This document shows positions 1 through 11,928 of a stretch of 64,000 nt of DNA, piece by piece. Each line of letters starts with the position of its first letter. Positions within the stretch are counted from its first letter, which is position 1. Made by a program: the position numbers and the translations under genes. The notes under the pieces were generated by a model. The model did no database searches. It worked only from the letters and a program-made list of their open reading frames with translations, and was not told the origin of the DNA. This DNA comes from Branchiostoma lanceolatum (Eukaryota > Chordata > Leptocardii > Amphioxiformes > Branchiostomatidae). The DNA is taken from the NCBI RefSeq assembly GCF_035083965.1, contig NC_089724.1, positions 16,114,410-16,178,409 on the forward strand, written 5' to 3'.

Positions 1-2887
1 AGCATGGAGATGTCCTCGACGTGTATAAAAAGTGGGCCTCTACTTATGACAAGGTGACTGACAATATTTCCTATCACTGCACTTTCTTGTACGTCCGTTT
101 AAGTAGACCATATTACACTTATGAAAACCAGACTGAATCTTATATAAAAGAAATGTTTACGCATGAACTCTAGTTCAGCGAGGGGAATACCTGAGCGTTA
201 ATGTGGTACTTTCTGCGTGTTTTGTTTACATCTGATTAGACAAGCGGTTACTGATTTAAAATGTCAATGAACAATTCTCAAGGTGACAGTTACTAAAGCA
301 ACTGAACGAAATTGGGACAATTTTTATCTCATTATCTGGATATGTAACCTTCATAGACGAAATGAACAGTCAAAATATCTAACTGTAAGATATAGACAAC
401 ACTGGAAAGGCATTTCAATGATTAATAATGATACTCTCAAACAAAGACACACCTGTTATGAGAGCTCCCACAACAGTAGAAACTCGCACACCAAAACTGT
501 TCTTTTCCAGGACCTGGACCTGATCAAGCACAGTTCGGCTCATGCGGGCGCCTCGGCTCTAGCGGACGAGCTCACGCGGTTACAGAAGCCGAAAAACGTC
601 CGCATTCTGGACGTGGCCGCCGGGACGGGGTTCTGTGGACTAGAGGTAGGTGTGGTTTACTTACCTCTTTCAGTTCTTTCCTTTTACATCACAGATTGTC
701 TACTGTGATTTCTCTGAAGGCAAACATGTGATTCATGTGGTTACTAGTATACTATACAAATTCTGGCGACTTCTTGAATGACAACACGCTATTGCAAAGA
801 TATACATCGTGAACCAATATTCTGAACCACACAAAATCGTTGGAGTACTTTCCTTTGTCCGTCCTGCAGCTTAAGAAACGAGGCTTCACCAACATCGATG
901 CCTTAGACGCTTGTCAGGAGATGCTGAACGTGGCGGAGAGCAAAGACGTGTACAAGTCTCTGATCTGTGAGGATGTGGGGGATAAGCCTCTCCAGATAGA
1001 AAACGGTAAGCACGGGCTGACCCGAACCATGACTTGTGTAGTTGTCGGAATCATCATGATTTTGCCAGTGGCGTCGTGTTCGCATAACGGTTAGGGTGTT
1101 TGACCCAGAACCCAGAGGTCTTGGGTTCGCCATCCCCTGACATGCCACCGATGTTGTGCCCTTGGGAACGGCACTTAACTTGACTTTCCTCACTCCACCC
1201 AGGTGTACAAATGGTGATTTGGCTTCGGTTGGGAAGGTAAAAAGGCGGTGGAAGGAGAGGGTCGGGCTCGATCCGCCTTCCAACACCGCGCCTTAGACAC
1301 AGTGACCAACATAACAACACACGGCCCCTATGGCCTCAAAAAGGCAATGGGACTACCTTTACCTTTATCTTTACCAGTGGCGTGATAAGAAGGTACCACT
1401 AATATAATTAAGAAGGTTAACACTCAACACGGAGTGCATCAAACAGCAATCAAATGTTTAACGACCTCTCACTGGCCGGAAAAATCCCCGGGTCGGGCTG
1501 ATTGTCCTGGCGGCAGTAGGCTTACAGTCGGCCGTGGAAGTTCCCTGGGAGAGGCTCGTGACAAGCTTATCAAAAATTATCATAAAGGAAAAATGATGCT
1601 GGATCGGGCAATGTGGAGTGAAGTATGTACTTGTTTAGTCCCGGCCGATGGCCGATAGAGAGATAGATAGATAGGTTATCAATGCCAAGTTGAGAAACAT
1701 TGACAAGTATTTTTACATTAAAGAAGCTGGAAATGCCAAATGTATGTTGCATGAGATACATGTTACTGTTAGTTTAAATGAAACGTACTGTCTCTGAATG
1801 TTGGCGTGAAAAACTATTTCAAACAATAATACTAATGAATTAATTACTTGTTTGAAATCTCTATCCAGATACGTACGATGCTCTCATCTGCGTTGAAGGC
1901 TTCATCGACGGCCACATCAAATGTGACGCCCTGCCTCACCTGCTGAAAGTGGTCAAACCAGGTGAGATATAGTCTTCGTTTGTCTACTACTCTCAAAATA
2001 TCAGATCGTACTATAACCTCAATTAGCAACAACCGGAATAGCGTGAGTTGTCAAAAGGTCTTTGAGTCACCCCACACTATTCTTTGAGTCAAAAGACCTT
2101 TTGATAACTCCACATACACTATTCTGGTTTCTGCTAGCTGAGGTGAGCACCATCTGATATTTTGAGATCGAGAGTAGTCGCACTTTGACCAAGACTAAGA
2201 CTGTTGCTGACACATGGAGCTCAGTATAGTGATCTGCTGAGTGCTAGAATCTAATGTTAATTGATATATCTACGGTAACCAATTTCTCTTTCAAGGTTAC
2301 GGTACTTTTTCATACCAGAACTTTGAAAATTATTTGTTTTTACCGATGACTTGGCGTGCTTTCGATGTCCCACCATGTTTTGTCGTTTCTGTCTTCCATT
2401 GCTTTTCATTTTGTCCCTGTAGCCTTGGTAGACTAGCAACCTCACAGTTGAGCTCCTAGTTTCAATCCTTTGGTATACATTGGAGACCCCGGTCCAATGC
2501 GGGGATGGGCATCCTGGTTGGAGCTGCAAATTGTCTTTCAGAACGTAAAATGTGGATCCTGTGATTGAGGAGGTGCCTCGAGCGCGTTACTTAAGACACT
2601 ACAACAGCCTTATTACTCAGATTGGGACCTACAGTATACCGGTACTTCAGATGAATTTGCATTTCAGTACAGTCACTGATCCAGTTATTCATTCTTCTCT
2701 CCCAGGCGGCACTATTGTACTGACCGTTCGGGAGGAGTTCCTCCACATCACCGCCGAGTTCCGGAAGTTAGACCCGCTGATTGTGCGCCTGCGCGAGGAG
2801 GGAATGTGGGAATTCATCATCAGGTACATCACTCCCAACTACTTCGGCGAAAAAGATGGCGTCGTTTATGTGTACAAGCGCAAGTAG
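1..2887 (+). CDS. METTL27: METTL27 (WBSCR27)-like methyltransferase, 5' end outside window
   Basis: This is the 3' portion of a small class I SAM-dependent methyltransferase. Exons read as 1..53, 511..645, 870..1005, 1869..1961 and 2706..2887, with in-phase GT-AG junctions and stop TAG at 2885. The first exon holds DVYKKWASTYD, the family's N-terminal signature. Motif I is ILDVAAGTGFCGLE in exon 2 (SAM-binding glycine loop), and exon 3 carries the usual D-A/S-x-E-M-L acidic loop as DACQEML. YDALICVEGFI and LLKVVKPGG follow as motifs IV and V. The C-terminus ends in DGVVYVYKRK, like the vertebrate end 'xGIIYLYRK'. These landmarks match WBSCR27/METTL27, a gene of the human Williams-Beuren region; I know of no firm substrate for it. 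The start codon lies upstream of the window. A possible poly(A) signal (AATAAA) is near 3612. An SINE sits in the intron after exon 3. Confidence 0.85.
1066..1345 (+). repeat. tRNA-derived SINE copy in METTL27-like intron
   Basis: The left end resembles a tRNA head: an A-box-like stretch (taacggttagggtg) followed by a B-box-like ggtcttgggttcgcc. The body contains gttgtgcccttgggaa, gcacttaa and ctttcctcactcc, which recur in the copy near 54.8 kb. The element lies wholly inside the intron after the METTL27-like exon 870..1005. Boundaries are approximate because I did not identify target-site duplications. Confidence 0.55.
2044..2110. repeat. Short imperfect hairpin in intron
   Basis: Two arms of about 20 bp (gagttgtcaaaaggtcttt and its near-complement aaagaccttttgataactc) flank a short loop containing a direct copy of ctttgagtca. 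It lies in the last intron of the METTL27-like gene. It is likely a small foldback element remnant. Confidence 0.45.
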
Positions 2888-4730
2888 TGGACATGCTGAA
2901 CATTCAACGTTTCTAAACAGATTCTGACCTGAGCTATCGTTGAAATGCTGACCACTAGCTTGATTGTGTTGTTGGAAAGCTATAGCAATATTTGAACTAA
3001 AATGATATCAGTTACTGTAATGACCAAATATTGTTGAAGATGAAGAAAGACGTCAAAGTCTAAAAACAAAATATCACACATCAGTAAATGGCAGAGGTGT
3101 TGGGGTGATAATATGTAGCTCAGAGTATATCCTTCATCATGGTAGAATCATTAAAACTTTCTGTTTGTAGAAACATTCATATATTATCCATATGTTATTT
3201 TGAATCAAACAAAGAGGCATTGGGTTGTGATTGGTCTTGGTGTTAGATTATTTCACAGGAAATGTAAGGCATCAGTAGACATTTCATTTTTCTTCATTTC
3301 ATGTGGTAAAATGTATTTGTGTATACATCAAAAGGAATAGATTTACAGACGTCTAGACCGTGTACAGAATGTATAGCCTATGTGTATGGTATAAATATAA
3401 TATTTTTTGTGAATAGGTTCGAATATACGGTGAATCAAAATACCAATGATATAACAGTTATTTTTACGTGCAATCTGATGTACTTGCGTGCATCACTGGT
3501 GCATCGTGTACTTATTGATAAATGATTTTGAGACGATCTATTTGATTGGAGAGGTTATGAACACATACAATGTGATAAAAAAGTGATCACTGTTATGTTG
3601 ATACTAGCTGAATAAAATTATGGTAATATAAGAGAAGGCGGCGTATGTTTTATGTATTATTGATGTGTGGTGCATCAGGTGGTGGCATATTGGGAAAACA
3701 GGCCGATCAATAAACACATGTTGTGTTGTTTTATGTAGGTGAGTAGCACGGTGGTGCGCTGTGAGAGGTTGTTGAATGAACAAAACGTATAACGCTATAC
3801 ATGGATATTGCAGCTGAGAAGAATCTAGCAAGAAACATAGTCTCAGACTCAATCATGAAGAAAACAACTTTCGTTGCATTTCTTAAATTTTACGGTTGGA
3901 CACCTTTGCATAGCAAGACTCGATTCAAGTCCTCTCAGTTGTGCAAGGTAATCTCCAAGCAGATGTAACGTTGGGTAACATAAATTCGCCATTTTTCCGA
4001 TGATGGTTGACTGAAATCAATCTAGCAGAACAATAAACCATCATTTTTTTCTATCATTCTGTCAGTATCATGTACTATCTTTGCACTGATCATATATATG
4101 GTAGATTTTGTCTCTAGTCGTGCTGACACCATAATATTTCAACTTGAAACTACCGTCCGCCGCACGCACAATGACGGTGTTGTCGGACAGGTGTGAACAT
4201 TATCTCGGGAGAGAAGATTCGTCTTGAATATCTTACCGTTAATTAAATTTTATACAGCAGCTATTCGCTCCATCCTTGGCTTGAGGAGAGTGCTATGGAT
4301 ATAGACGTGTCCAAGTAAAAAAAATACACGAAAAAACGGCCGTACCGCACACATCGGGCCTTCGGGAACAACCCGAGTGTTGAGTCGGTAGAACGTCACT
4401 CGAAGTCGATCCCCACCGTCATGGAAATTTGTACATTATTCATCGGGGCGTTAGCTGGATGCCGTAGAAATGGTAATACTACCATGTCCATGTGTTTCTG
4501 CTTGTGCTAAGAGCAAACTTTGAGGAAAAAATCACACTTAGAGTCCAGTTGTAGGTTAGCAAAAGAGATTCTAATAAGTTGTATTGTAAATAATTGTGTT
4601 GAGCAGGAAGCGGATGTGACATTTGTCTTATAAACCAGCGAACAACTATGTAGTATAATTCTCCCACGAAGCCCTCAGACTGTGACAATAAGGGACGGAG
4701 AGTTTTTGACGTAGCCAACTTCTAATGCAT

Positions 4731-5033
4731 GGTTATCGATACCCTGGGTTCCAGACTGTTTATCGGGCCTTTTAGCCGGTTCTCTTTAGCCGGTACCTTG
4801 CAGTCAGTTCTCCCGGTGGCACAGAGACCCCAGCCCGCCGAACCCTAATTAGCGCACCGGGGGAGTTCTAGCCGGGGAGTTGACCGGCCAAAGGGGCGCG
4901 GTTATCACCCCCACGGGCTCAACTCCCCGGAGCGTTGATTAAGACCGGGCGGGCAGACTGTTCTCTGGCCACCGTAGGAAATCGATAGCGACCCGATACT
5001 AGTCTGGCGCCCAGGGAAGGTTATCGAAGCTTT
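4731..5033. mobile_element. Foldback (MITE-like) element, about 300 bp
   Basis: The ends are imperfect inverted copies: ggttatcgat...ccctggg...ccagact on the left and agtctgg...cccaggg...ggttatcgaagc on the right. Inner blocks also pair (cggtggcacagag with ctctggccaccg, and gccggggagttgaccg with caactccccgg). The element is GC-rich compared with its flanks and has no coding capacity, typical of a non-autonomous DNA transposon. Confidence 0.55.
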
Positions 5034-5667
5034 TCAGACAGTGTTCTGAATACGTTAGTCTGTCAAGTTTGCATTTTTAGCGGTATTACTGATGTTGCAT
5101 CTAGCACATATCCCTAAATACCCCGTTTTCGAAAAATCGCGAATTTAAGTACCCCGCGAATTTATGTTACCCAACGTTAAGTATCATCGGCTCAGTTTCC
5201 GAGAGATTTAGGCGTGTTTTTGCAACCTTTTAGCGTGTCTTTCTATTCGTCGACGCAGGTACAAAACTAATTATTGCAAAACACACAGGCGTAAAAGGGT
5301 GCGTCTGATCTGAGTCAGGTCCTTACATCTGCTCGGAGAGAAGTCAAATGATCTTTGATTTGTTACTCTCAGACTCTCCAGTTCAACATTAAACCATTGC
5401 CTTCTACTCACAGAACTCTGATCCATGAAACATGCACTCCCATATATAGGTCAATAGACCAATTTCACAGCAACGCCTACCTCCGTCAAAACGTACAAAT
5501 CAATGCAAGATAAAAACATAAAAATAGAATTCTGACGGACATGCAACCACTCTCTCATCGGTGGATCCGATAATTGCCATGCTACTGCTAATTGTGATGG
5601 ACAGTCAGCCTGGTTAAGGGTCGCCAAAGAAGAACGGCCTGCATGCCGGACCATAATTTCTACCCTA

Positions 5668-5942
5668 CTCACTCTAAAATGCAGGCAGCATGGTAGCCTC
5701 TACCAGGCTCCGCGGATCGGGAAAATAGTACAAATTGGCCAAATAGAGTGAATAGTATGCTATAAAGGGTTGACGACTATGGCTAGAGGGTGTAAAAGGC
5801 AATCCACGGATTAAATTGGACCCTCTATCGTAGCCGACTTCCTCAGCAGACTTAGCATACTATTCACTCTATTTCGCCAATTTCTACTATTTTCCCTGCG
5901 ATCCGTGGGGCCTGGTAGAGGCTAGCAGCATGCATGGATCAT
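5668..5942. mobile_element. Foldback (MITE-like) element with ~100-bp arms
   Basis: The left arm runs gtagcctctaccaggc, then ggatcgggaaaatagta, then aatagagtgaatagtatgct. The right arm is the reverse complement: agcatactattcactctatt, tactattttccctgcgatcc, gcctggtagaggctagc. The loop contains a second shorter inverted pair (gactatggctagagggt with accctctatcgtagcc). No coding content. Confidence 0.65.
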
Positions 5943-7394
5943 TGGCGGTTCTTGCGTCATTCTTGCTCCAGAGGTTACATAGTATGAGAAACAGCAGGCA
6001 GCTCGACCTCAGCCAGTTTTGAACAACTTTTAATTCCGTCCAGATGGGCGACCTTTGCTAACACTGCCTAGAGGCTGCCACCTCTGCAGTACGCCCCGAG
6101 GTGTTCGAACTCACCTTCCGCAAAGTTTTCACGGTCTTCGATATCTCCAACATACCACAGAAAATATCGTTGAAATGCTTACCACTTGTTAAGTTATATT
6201 GACGCTTAGAAACATAACATTTGCCTACGGTTTTGAGTAAGTGTTGCACTCCAAAGTCCCCCTGTATTTAGATTGGACAAGCCCGTTCCAAGAAGTCGAT
6301 AATCAGCGAGACCGTTTGCCAGCGTGCCCGGGTGATAAGTGTGTTGTTTGTGTAGCTAGCTCAGATGGGTATTCCCTGCTAGTATCCGTTTGTATAGAGA
6401 GTAAACAAGTACGTCTGACTCTGTCAACAAACTCGGGGGAACTGGTACCATCGACAAGAGGACTGGATGTAGAAAGGTAAGCTTATAGGATCAGTGACTC
6501 TACGTCTAAGTTTAATACAGCTAGATGGTCTAGACTGAGATCATAGATCCACAAGAGGGGCAACAGGCATGTCTACGGGACACTTCACTAACACGACCAG
6601 ACCTATGATGTGACAATAATCGGTCAAAAAGAACTCTGTCTTTCACAAAGAGCTTTGATAATCATAATACAACTTTAAATAAACTTCAAAGCAGTTTCTG
6701 TTTTTTCTGTGATCAACTGCAGCATGTAAGCCTCAGGCTTCGTATCCTCGAATGGGCAAATTCAGGAAACTCGTTTTTACTCACTTCGTACGATTAAACC
6801 TCCTTGGTACGATACTACTAGACTCACTTCACCTTAAAATGACCTTTGACCCGACGATCCATGCGAGATTTATTTGAAGTTCTTGTAGCGGTTGCAGCAT
6901 AATTTATAACATTAAAAACAATTCACTCGATATTACCGTCCATTTAGTCCGTCAAATCATGTGGTGGCACTGGTACAAGCATGTCACTAGGGCTAGGATA
7001 TTGCTTTCTCTTCAAAATCTAGTTTCTTCAAAATTATGTTGCTCTGCACTCTTGTGTGGGAGGGGGGTGAGGGGGACACATCTGTTTCTCATTCGGCCTT
7101 GGCAGCCTTGAAAGCCAACCGAGACAGAGTCCACACAGTGAGATCAAGTACCAAAGGAAAGAACAAAATGTACTGCCAAGAAAAACAACAGCCACGTGAG
7201 GTTCTGACGATATGGCGATCCTAGCGGGACCTGACCTAAATTGCAAGCTGTCACATAAAAGCTACACGATCCTATTGATTGTAAAGCGTGGAGGTACACA
7301 CGTTCGCGCGCGGTCGATGTAAGCTACTGTGCAGGAGGGAAAATTATATTCCCCTTCCAGTGGGAAGGGGGATATACTGTTTTTGCTTGCCTGT

Positions 7395-7441
7395 TCTTCT
7401 TCTTCTTCTTCTTCTTCTTCTTCTTTCTTCTTCTTCTTCTG
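7395..7441 (+). repeat. (TTC)n microsatellite
   Basis: A run of ttc/tct trinucleotides with one interruption. It creates a spurious poly-Ser/poly-Leu frame that I do not call as a gene. Confidence 0.9.
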
Positions 7442-7536
7442 CCAAAAACCAAGTAGATGTGCGGTGGTAGCTCTACTAATGGTATTGCAGAAAGTTATAT
7501 GTACCTTATGTTACATGGTACGGATGTTATATTTGA

Positions 7537-8560
7537 GATGTAGGTACCTATAGGAAAGGTGAATACACCTGACAATGAATTATGCAAATGAGGACCTTAT
7601 TTGCATAATCTATGCAGAAACTTGTATTTCCCTTACCGTAAAAGCTGCAGATGTCATCTTTGAGATGTAGGTACCTTTAGGAAAGGTGAACACACCTGGA
7701 CATGAATTATGCTAATGAGGACCTCATTTGCATAATTTATGCAGAAACCTGTATTTCCCCTACCGTAAAAGCTGCGGATGTCATATTTCAGATGTATGTA
7801 CCTTTAGGAAAGGTGAACACACCTGGCCACGAATTATGCTAATGAGGACTTCATTTGCATAATTTATGCATAAACTTGTATTTCCCTTACCGTAAAAGCT
7901 ATGGATGTCATATTTCAGATGTAGGTACCATTAGGAAAGGTGAACACACCTGGCCATGAATTATGCTAATAAGGACCTCATTTGCATAATGTATGCATAA
8001 ACTTGTATTTCCCTTACCGTAAAAGCTGCGGATGTCCTCTTAAAGATGTAGGTACCTTTAGGAAAGGTGAATATACCTGGACATGAATTATGCTAATGAG
8101 GACCTCATCTGCATAATTTATGCATAAACTTGTTTTTCCCTTACCGTAAGAGCAGCAGATGTCATACTTCAGATGTAGGTACTTTTAGGAAAGGTGAACA
8201 CACCTGGCCACGAATTATGCTAATGAGGACATCATTTGCATAATTTATGCATAAACTTGTATTTCCCCTACCGTAAAAGCTATGGATGTCATATCTGAGA
8301 TGTAGTTACCATTAAGAAAGTTCAGAAAATCTGGCCATGAATTATGTTAATGAGGGCCTCGTTTGCATAATTTATGCATAAACTTTAATTTTCCTTACCG
8401 TAAAAGCTACGGATGTCATATTTGAGTTGTAGGTACCTTTAGGAAAGGTGAATACACCTGACCATGAATTATACTAATGCAGACCTCGTTTGCATAATTT
8501 ATGCAGAAACTTCATAATACCCTTACAGTCAATGCTAAGGATGTCACATTTGAGGTGTAG
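7537..8560 (+). repeat. Minisatellite array, about 8 units of ~126 bp
   Basis: Unit starts with gatgtaggtacc recur at about 7539, 7665, 7791, 7917, 8045, 8172, 8299, 8426 and (degenerate) 8551. Each unit carries taggaaaggtgaacacacct, gaattatgctaatgagg, atttgcataatttatgc and ttaccgtaaaagctgcgg. Units differ by scattered substitutions, so the array is not recent. Each unit contains an ATTTGCAT octamer or a one-base variant. Confidence 0.9.
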
Positions 8561-9264
8561 GTAATGGGAGGGGAATATCCTGCATTTTCCTGAAAATGTT
8601 GCCATTCTAGTTTAGTATACATCGGAACAGGAAGCTCGTCAGCAAAAACGAAGATTTTTTCATCGGTATTGACAAAATTGTTTTCTGGACGGTTTTTGCT
8701 TTCACTATATATTAAAAGATTAAGTTCATTGTTCATTTGTTGTATTAAAAAACATACACGTGTTATGATGAATTATGGTAGCTTAAGGTAAAATGTCAAT
8801 TGATGATCTTCTGTATGAATGACAATGTTGTGTACGTGTTAACATTCAGAAGAATTAGTTTTCAGTATCACTTGAACAATTGAAAGCACATAAATTGCAT
8901 GTATGCCCATTTACACTACATTGTACCTGAGTATACAGAACATATTTAAACAGAACTGAATCGGAGCTTGGTGTTGCAAATCTCCCTTGCATTTGACGGC
9001 TTTTTTTTCTGTCAGCTTTCATGCAGTTTTCGTTTTTCATTTAAAATTCGACACGCACCACTCCCACCCCCAATTTCCCCAAGCCCCGTGTGGTCATCAT
9101 TAGAAGTTCAACTAACCTTCAAGCAGATGTTAGGAGCCTACTCATTACTCAATATTTTACGCCTTGCTTTGCAACAATGATAAGTATTTTATATTATTGC
9201 ACTTTTTTAACGGTTAGCCAATATTCCCAAAATATAAGTAAACCACTGAGAATGAGCCGTATCC

Positions 9265-9400
9265 TTACATCTGCTTAGAGATTAATGAATGAAGACCTTC
9301 CAATGGACATTTTTGCCCCATTGGGCTAAGCACAGGTCACATGTTAACAATCATATACATATCAATGAGCATATAAACATCTAGTACTAGTATACTAGTA
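9265..9400 (-). mobile_element. CR1/L2-like LINE 3' tail fragment
   Basis: Read on the minus strand, a block 'gcccaatggggcaaaaatgtcc' variant is followed by ggtcttcattcattaat. The same layout (pronounced 'gcccc..ggggc', then a T-rich stretch, AATAAAG-like, then short ATTC repeats) recurs at 25755-25870 and 38950-39140. Tandem ATTC at the 3' end is typical of CR1/L2-class non-LTR elements. Confidence 0.45.
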
Positions 9401-11017
9401 CTAATATCCATCCAGTCTTCAACGCACTGGTCCTATCGAACGCGAGATGTAGAATAACAGGGGCAGTTACAGTGTATCGTTTTCTTTGGGAAGTTATCCC
9501 AATCTTTCACACCTGTTGTTGATTATGCCTCGCTGGATCTGTCGACTGTAGCGGATTTGTGTGACGCGACCTCAAGAGGGCATTCTTGTTTGTGTTTGAA
9601 CTATCACAATGTGTGTAGTGAATCTCCTCAGTCATGTTATATGTATGTACTGTAAATCAAAGACTGATTATGAACGCCATCTTGCGGGTTTCGTTACTCG
9701 TGCAAGACTGGACGGGAGCCTTCAATTTGACATGTAAAAGAGAGCGAACCAAGTATAGCTTAAAACTACATCACATACCGAGTGAAAATACCCTCTTTAC
9801 CCTATGATGTAAATATGGAAAAGGGTGAAAACTGAAATATCCTGGAGGACGACGAAACGCTAGACCTCCTCATAGCTGAGTTGTTACTGAACTGTCCCTT
9901 GGTTTGCATACATGTATCCAGGCATGTATCGTCTGTTTCCGGCTGTACAAAATATTTCAGCGTTTGTGGGATCACAGATAACGATCTCGTACCCAAACCA
10001 CGGATCCGTATACGTCAGAAGCCATGGATTTTCAAACTAAAAAAAAGTGTATAAATAATCTCAGTTCTTTTGTAATGACGTCATTGGTGGTAATGCCGTT
10101 GTTCATTTTGGTGCAAATTTGCGTACCGATTTGTAGTTAGTTGTCGTCGGGACGTCCGGAGCCATTGTCCCGTGTGACCCGTTGATAATAGGGTGTAGAC
10201 CTCATTACTAGTCTTTACAGCTGTTACTTGCCCCCATTTCGGAGCAGTCTGATTGTTTCCCATACGCGGCAGACGACAGGACAACGGGAAGTGGTTGTTT
10301 AGACCCAGGATTTTTGCTGTTCTTTCCTACGCGCTGTCTAACCATGGATTGGGCGCTTCGTCCTGATTGAATCTTCAGTTCCACTACACTATCTCGGTTT
10401 CTTGGGCTACCAATGTGGCGGAATTTACGGATGTAGACTACAATCTAGTGTTGCTCCCAGAATACTATTGCGGTTAAAGGTGGGCACCATATTTCCTGTG
10501 ACCTGTCGTACGTATTCCCTGCGACAATGTAACTTCCGTAGATGCCGTACGACAACAACGGGTCTTTTAATGTGTAGAATCGCAAGCTGCCAAGTAAACG
10601 TCGTTTTACGTATGTTTGTGTCAGGCCTGAGGGACTACATGTACACAGTGGGGAGGGCAGGCATAATTCGCCACTTCCTACTGAATTCCGCTCGATGTCA
10701 ACCACTAATGAATTATACGGTGCTAGTGTGAGCTACAGTACTAGTACATGGCATGTGTTTATACTTTCATATGTTTTGCACTCCTTTTATGTTTATGTTT
10801 ATGCCGTTGCTTCGAGGCCTAGGCCTACTATACTCCTCGGTCTCTAGGACGTTTTATGCAAACCAGGTCGTCCGTGTGCAGGAGAGAGGCTAATTGTGGG
10901 ATGTAGGATTAACATTCCTGTTCCCAGCACTGATAACAGTAACCTTTTGACTAAACATGGGCCAGACAGCGTCTGGGAAGTTACTTTGTACTTTTATTAG
11001 AGGTCAGATGGGAAAAA

Positions 11018-11190
11018 TACTCTCCAATCAGAGGGATGAGTCCGGCTGGTATTTGGTGTTTTAGGCGTTTTGTCGGGCTTTCTATTTTGTCCCTTTTCCT
11101 TTACCCAGAGAAAACGGAACAGAATAGAGACTAAGAGAGCCCGACAAAAACGCTTTAACCAGCCGGACCCATTTCTCTGCTTGGGGAGTA
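11018..11190. mobile_element. MITE with CTCTCCAA(T/G)CAGA termini
   Basis: The left end tactctccaatcagag pairs with ctctgcttggggagta on the right. Inner arms pair too (gtccggctgg with ccagccggac; cgttttgtcgggct with agcccgacaaaaacg). It is about 170 bp and belongs to the same terminal family as the near-perfect palindrome at 20828-20979. Confidence 0.7.
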
Positions 11191-11928
11191 GGGAGCGGGA
11201 AGATCGTGTCGATTTACCAGCTGGTATACAACTGGTAAGGTGAAAAAACGTCGAGATCTTTATTCCTCCCAACATCTGCTTTGAGATAAAACAGGGCGAC
11301 CTTGAAGAAATGTCGACTATTGCTTTCTTGGACACGAATTTTACACATAAAAGCACTGAAATCGTTTCAGGATTACAGAATATTTACACTTTTTTACAGC
11401 GTTTGTTGTCTAATATGATCACATTGGAACGATTGCAGATTTTTTTTGTATAGAGCCTTTCAACCGTTGAAGCAAGGAGGTTTAAATAGGAAACCTCCTT
11501 GGTTGAAGGATACGCACGTCCAGAATGCGTATGCCCTTTCTGTTCTTCTTGACCGTTTAGATCAAAGGCCAGAATAACTAAATCAGTAAATGGAGTTGTA
11601 TAAACTGCATCATTTCGTCCACTCTCTGACACTGTGCAGTTTATTTCTCGCAAAGCCCATGGAACCCCCTCCACGACCATTGCTGGTTGATCCCTTACAA
11701 CTTAGGCGAGCCAACAATTATAGCGTTTGGTCCCTAAAGACGGTACAATGGAAAGTGTCGGGTTATGGACAGTACACAGCAGGTGATCGTGGCAAATCCC
11801 AAGTTCATAAAACGTTACATTACAGTTAGATACGTATACAATAACGTTATATGTACTAATAACGTTATTCGTAAACAAAAACTTTCAAGCATTCATGTTT
11901 TTCACTGTTTAACTCCAGATTTTCCACC

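Larger units (their letters stand above)
2888..11928. other. Gene-poor, repeat-rich spacer
   Basis: About 9 kb with no open frame that reads as a known protein and no convincing exon chain. It contains the METTL27-like 3' UTR, two foldback elements (4.7-5.0 kb and 5.66-5.95 kb), a (TTC)n tract, a 126-bp tandem array, a LINE 3' tail, a short MITE near 11.0-11.2 kb and several stray copies of a CTCCAAGCAGA-type terminal sequence (near 3950, 5325, 9265 and 11265). The frames at 10402-10731 and nearby lack domain-like composition and overlap on both strands. An upstream non-coding exon of the next gene probably lies here, because the coding start at 11929 follows directly after a 3' splice site. 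Confidence 0.6.

Noticed and set aside
7288-7553. Short frames with poly-Leu/poly-Ser
   Set aside because: Products of the (TTC)n microsatellite.
9386-9411. Palindrome ctagtactagtatactagtacta as an operator-like site
   Set aside because: Simple self-complementary AT-rich repeat of ctagta units in a gene desert; no nearby promoter.
10402-10731. 109-codon plus-strand frame
   Set aside because: Overlaps an equally long minus frame, lacks any domain or splice context; treated as chance.
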